Of a DNA stretch of 7,568 nt, positions 6,501 through 7,568 are shown piece by piece. Position numbers and translations under genes: made by a program. The DNA is from Methanobacteriota archaeon (GTDB lineage Archaea; Thermoplasmatota; Poseidoniia; Poseidoniales; Thalassarchaeaceae): contig PBPH01000113.1 of the NCBI GenBank assembly GCA_002725475.1, positions 1 to 7,568 of the forward strand, read 5' to 3'. The notes under the pieces were generated by a model that was given only the letters and a program-made list of their open reading frames with translations, had not been told where the DNA came from and did not search any database. Positions within the stretch are counted from its first letter, which is position 1; every line of letters starts with the position of its first letter.

Positions 6501-7349
6501 ATCAGCATAACCGGCATACGTAGAACCAGATGTAACAGACAAATTGTATGCAGCAGTCGCATTGTCTCCAGCATCCCCTCCAGAACCAGCATCATTCTGA
6601 TTATTATTACTCGTACCTCCACCACCTATCGTGAAATATGTTGTTGCATTGGATAAAACCGTCATATTTGATGCTCGAATCTCACCTACGAACGTGTAGG
6701 TCCCGTTGGCCCCACCATTTGCGAATGGATCGGTCCAACTAGGATTGTAGGTCCCATTGGTAATTCCAGAGATGTTCCGGTATCCACTAGAGTACCAAGT
6801 CGTTCCTGATGGGGAGAACACCCATGCCCACCAGTAATAGGAATTGTTTGCATCTAGGTTCGTGATGTCCAATGTTGCAGAGATATTGGTAACATTAGAG
6901 AGAGAAACCGTTGGTGATAGAACGATGTTATTACCTCCTCCACCACCTATCGTGAAATATTGAGTGTCGTTACCCAACGAATTTAACGAACCGTCGGTTA
7001 ATTCACCAATTACTGTATAATTTCCTGATGTGGTTGGTGTTGTCCAACTAACATTATAGTTGATTGTCCCTGGACCTCCAATTCCGCTGATGTATCCATA
7101 ATCATAATCGTACAATGAACCATTTGGATTATAGATGTACGCCCACCAATAATAAGAATCACTTGAATCTAAATTACTTAGAGAAATAAACGTATAATTA
7201 TTTGTTAGGTTTGATACAGCAACTGTCTCATTCCCAGTCAGCGCCGTTGCGTTTGGAGCCCCTGCTGAAAGAGCACCTAAGACCATGATGCAAACCAAAA
7301 ATAGGCTGCGATTTCTATTCTCATCCACTTGAATACTATTGTGGTACAT
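3312..7349 (-). CDS. Giant secreted/surface protein: Ig-like, PPC-like and thrombospondin type 3 repeat domains (ends at in-frame TGA)
   Basis: 1,345 codons from ATG 7349 to TGA 3312-3314. Residues 1-36 are a signal peptide (hydrophobic SLFLVCIMVLGALSAG core). Ig-like beta-sandwich modules follow at about 41-136 and 141-245. PPC-like modules lie at 252-374, 388-510 and 520-632, the first two nearly identical. Three more Ig-like modules lie at 641-740, 742-833 and 835-939, and calcium-binding type 3 repeats fill 941-1345. Gly-rich linkers (four to six Gly) separate several modules. I count more than fifty N-X-S/T sequons before the repeats. The likely role is a cell-surface adhesin or polymer-binding protein; no catalytic motif is visible. 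An in-frame GTG at 7388 is possible but lies upstream of the TATA-like box 26 bases before ATG 7349, so ATG is preferred. The frame continues past the TGA into further repeats and a membrane anchor, so the intact gene would span 7349-2226. The binding target is unknown. Confidence 0.85.
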   Translation of the reverse strand: MYHNSIQVDENRNRSLFLVCIMVLGALSAGAPNATALTGNETVAVSNLTNNYTFISLSNLDSSDSYYWWAYIYNPNGSLYDYDYGYISGIGGPGTINYNVSWTTPTTSGNYTVIGELTDGSLNSLGNDTQYFTIGGGGGNNIVLSPTVSLSNVTNISATLDITNLDANNSYYWWAWVFSPSGTTWYSSGYRNISGITNGTYNPSWTDPFANGGANGTYTFVGEIRASNMTVLSNATTYFTIGGGGTSNNNQNDAGSGGDAGDNATAAYNLSVTSGSTYAGYADQNDTQDWYLIFVPTGKGITTSMAFNGVTNGTNDLDLYLMDYNLTTYIDYSFYSNPEVVNSSGTNVSGQYVYLLVEAYSGFSYYNMTISFFNIGGGGGGTSSGGQNDAGSGGDAGDNATAAYNLTVTSGSTYAGYVDQNDTQDWYLIFVPTGKGITASMSFNGVTNGTNDLDLVMIDSLVTFYIDTSYYSNPEVVNSSGTNVSGQYVYLVVNAYSGFSYYNTTITFYNVAGGSTGLSADQYEINDDVGNATGITLPFSSNSLTIHNTTDWDVFAVSMTSGTTYWMNATFTHSVGDLDIYFTDANLTIASSSVSSTDDESTSWTANATGTFYAIILGYLGDTNSYGLTIEGGGGSPSNSTGDVISTFYNRTYGELISYNLTNSSTYDLDVHLLVPNGSSFNSVASYTDSWTSNGSNHTSPAFITLAEENLFCLYGELYDTTQNSLGVYLADDMDCLYHEMMETSVTSDTSASLDAQNLTAGNPYYYQWGLYIVGASNFSQTGNGSFNASSTSWTSAVSWSQPNSGLQHCFYVELYFNGSVIGEHEDCFYPIWPSLDITGYVANSNATTNPIYFDTSNLTIGNTYYVQVGIVHQSTNNTTSISLLTNFTAMNSTESWLWNYTTPSVSGNYCVIGELWDGNGVSLDSMQLNTSTTCFLIIHDGDGDGVWDSNDLCPNTPANAPVDLNGCSASQRDTDGDGVNDALDPFPFDATQWQDNDGDGYGDNANGNNPDSFPSDSSQWNDTDGDGYGDNPNGNNPDAFPNDPNQWIDTDGDGYGDNSNVTGGDLWPNDPSQWWDSDGDGYGDNTSGTNGDAFPSDSTQWSDGDGDGWGDNPNGTNPDAFPQDGTQWSDGDGDGYGDNPSGNNPDAFPTDGSQWSDADGDGYGDNPNGTNPDAFPTDETQHSDGDGDGYGDNPTGNNADAFPTDSTQWADRDGDGYGDNPQGNNPDQCPDTPAGENVDSTGCSASERDSDGDGVVDADDDCLFINASGWDDDGDGCIDDTDGDGHLDPDDYCVNEDSTGFDSDHDGCIDDSDGDFVKDNVDQCPSTDASGFDNDMDGCIDDSD
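3657..4364 (-). repeat. Nine tandem 81-base units (27-residue DGDGYGDN repeats)
   Basis: Eight full units and the first 20 codons of a ninth. The consensus is D-x-D-G-D-G-Y-G-D-N-x-x-G-x-N-x-D-A-F-P-x-D-x-x-Q-W-x, a thrombospondin type 3-like acidic loop followed by a hydrophobic F-P...Q-W half. The spacing is exactly 27 codons throughout, with no indels. Variants include GWGDN in unit 5, an N-V-T-G-G-D-L-W version in unit 3 and QH for QW in unit 7. The ninth unit shifts to a Cys-containing ending (DQCPDTP) that joins the next repeat class. Confidence 0.9.
5820..6188 (-). repeat. Second copy of tandem PPC-like module (369 bases)
   Basis: Encodes 123 residues starting NDAGSGGDAGDNATAAYNL. It is colinear with the copy at 6228-6596 with no indels and a 408-base offset. 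Most base differences are synonymous; amino-acid changes cluster in the middle (VMIDSLVTFYIDTSYY against YLMDYNLTTYIDYSFY). The aspartate-rich start, the DTQDWY strand and the NDLDL segment fit the bacterial/archaeal pre-peptidase C-terminal (PPC) fold. Confidence 0.85.
6228..6596 (-). repeat. First copy of tandem PPC-like module (369 bases)
   Basis: Encodes 123 residues from NDAGSGGDAG to the TISFFN strand and is followed by a six-glycine linker. It pairs with the copy at 5820-6188. A third, clearly divergent PPC-like module (about 5450-5795, beginning ADQYEINDDVGNATG with TTDWDVF and GDLDIYF) lies next in the protein. Confidence 0.85.
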
Positions 7350-7370
7350 AGTTTGTGGGATGTGTGACGG

Positions 7371-7380
7371 ATACTTTAAC
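7371..7380 (-). promoter_or_regulatory. TATA-like box for the surface-protein gene
   Basis: The minus strand reads GTTAAAGTAT, centred about 26 bases before ATG 7349. This fits a leaderless transcript and argues against the upstream GTG at 7388. The match to a strong TATA box is only moderate. Confidence 0.4.
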
Positions 7381-7399
7381 CCATTCACGAATTTGAAAC

Positions 7400-7416
7400 T
7401 CGCCCCTTAGGGGCGA
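7400..7416. promoter_or_regulatory. Perfect GC-rich inverted repeat between tRNA-Asn and the surface-protein gene
   Basis: A seven-base stem, TCGCCCC with GGGGCGA, around a three-base centre (tta). It stands out against AT-rich surroundings, about 20 bases upstream of the TATA-like box at 7371-7380 and 70 bases downstream of the tRNA. It could be an operator for a dimeric regulator of the surface gene or an RNA hairpin that ends or protects the tRNA transcript. No U-run follows directly, so a bacterial-type terminator is not supported. Confidence 0.5.
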
Positions 7417-7465
7417 ACATTATGGTTGAAGCCGAATGATTGCAAATTATGGTTATGAATATCAC

Positions 7466-7480
7466 ATTAAGAAAATAATA
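7466..7480 (-). terminator. T-rich run downstream of tRNA-Asn, possible archaeal terminator
   Basis: The minus strand reads TATTATTTTCTTAAT starting about eight bases after the encoded CCA. Archaeal RNA polymerase ends transcription at short T-rich runs without needing a hairpin. Evidence is composition and position only. Confidence 0.3.
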
Positions 7481-7487
7481 CTGATTG

Positions 7488-7562
7488 TGGCGCCGCTGAC
7501 CGGATTTGAACCGGCGGCCTATGGATTAACAGTCCATCGCTCCACCACTAAGCTACAGCGGC
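7488..7562 (-). tRNA. tRNA-Asn (anticodon GTT), complete, CCA encoded
   Basis: Reads AAC codons, and AAU by wobble. The full cloverleaf is visible: acceptor stem GCCGCTG (7556-7562) pairing with CAGCGGC (7492-7498), a D arm beginning GCTTAGTGG, an anticodon stem of five pairs (7533-7537 with 7521-7525) and loop CTGTTAA with anticodon GTT at 7528-7530. The T arm GCCGG-TTCAAAT-CCGGT has one G-U pair. The discriminator is G at 7491, and CCA is encoded at 7488-7490. There is no intron. Only six bases lie upstream, so its promoter is outside the window. Confidence 0.97.
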
Positions 7563-7568
7563 AACGAG

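Noticed and set aside
7350..7388. GTG at 7388 as start of the surface protein
   Set aside because: It would place 13 polar residues before the signal peptide and start translation upstream of the TATA-like box that fits ATG 7349.
7488..7562. tRNA-Asn as an integration (att) site for a mobile element
   Set aside because: No second copy of the tRNA 3' end and no integrase appears in the window.

Overview
The window looks like chromosomal DNA from a planktonic marine archaeon, most likely a Poseidoniales (Marine Group II) or related Thermoplasmatota lineage. This is inferred from several signs together. An archaeal-looking tRNA-Asn encodes its own CCA. TATA-like boxes sit about 26-28 bases before three of the start codons, with no clear Shine-Dalgarno sites, which suggests leaderless transcripts. 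The secreted proteins are rich in N-X-S/T sequons, and one is a giant surface protein with thrombospondin type 3 (calcium-binding) repeats. Base composition is moderately AT-rich. No single marker proves the taxonomy.

All genes lie on the minus strand. In transcription order (right to left) they are: tRNA-Asn(GTT) at 7488-7562; a short intergenic region with a perfect GC-rich hairpin; a very large surface-protein gene (7349 down to 2226) interrupted by one in-frame TGA at 3312-3314; an atypical short-chain dehydrogenase/NDUFA9-like nucleotide-sugar-epimerase-family gene (2191-1259); a cyclophilin-type peptidyl-prolyl isomerase lipoprotein (1180-485); and the N-terminal third of glyA, serine hydroxymethyltransferase (393 to the left edge).

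The surface protein fills about 5.1 kb. Its layout is signal peptide, two Ig-like beta-sandwich modules, two nearly identical PPC-like modules plus a third divergent one, three more Ig-like modules with cysteine pairs, then more than twenty aspartate-rich repeats in three period classes (27, 31 and 33 residues). A single transmembrane helix and a tryptophan-rich cytoplasmic tail follow. The TGA falls inside one 31-residue repeat, exactly where neighbouring copies have GGA (Gly). The frame stays open and conserved on both sides, so this is one gene with a recent nonsense change, a sequencing error, or a read-through codon.

The genes do not form an obvious pathway. The surface protein and the lipoprotein foldase are both cell-envelope products and could be linked through folding of exported proteins, but that is inference. 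The SDR and GlyA look like general metabolism. Promoter-like elements before each gene suggest independent transcription rather than one operon. There is no gene-free stretch longer than 300 bases, and no mobile element, CRISPR array or plus-strand gene that I can support.
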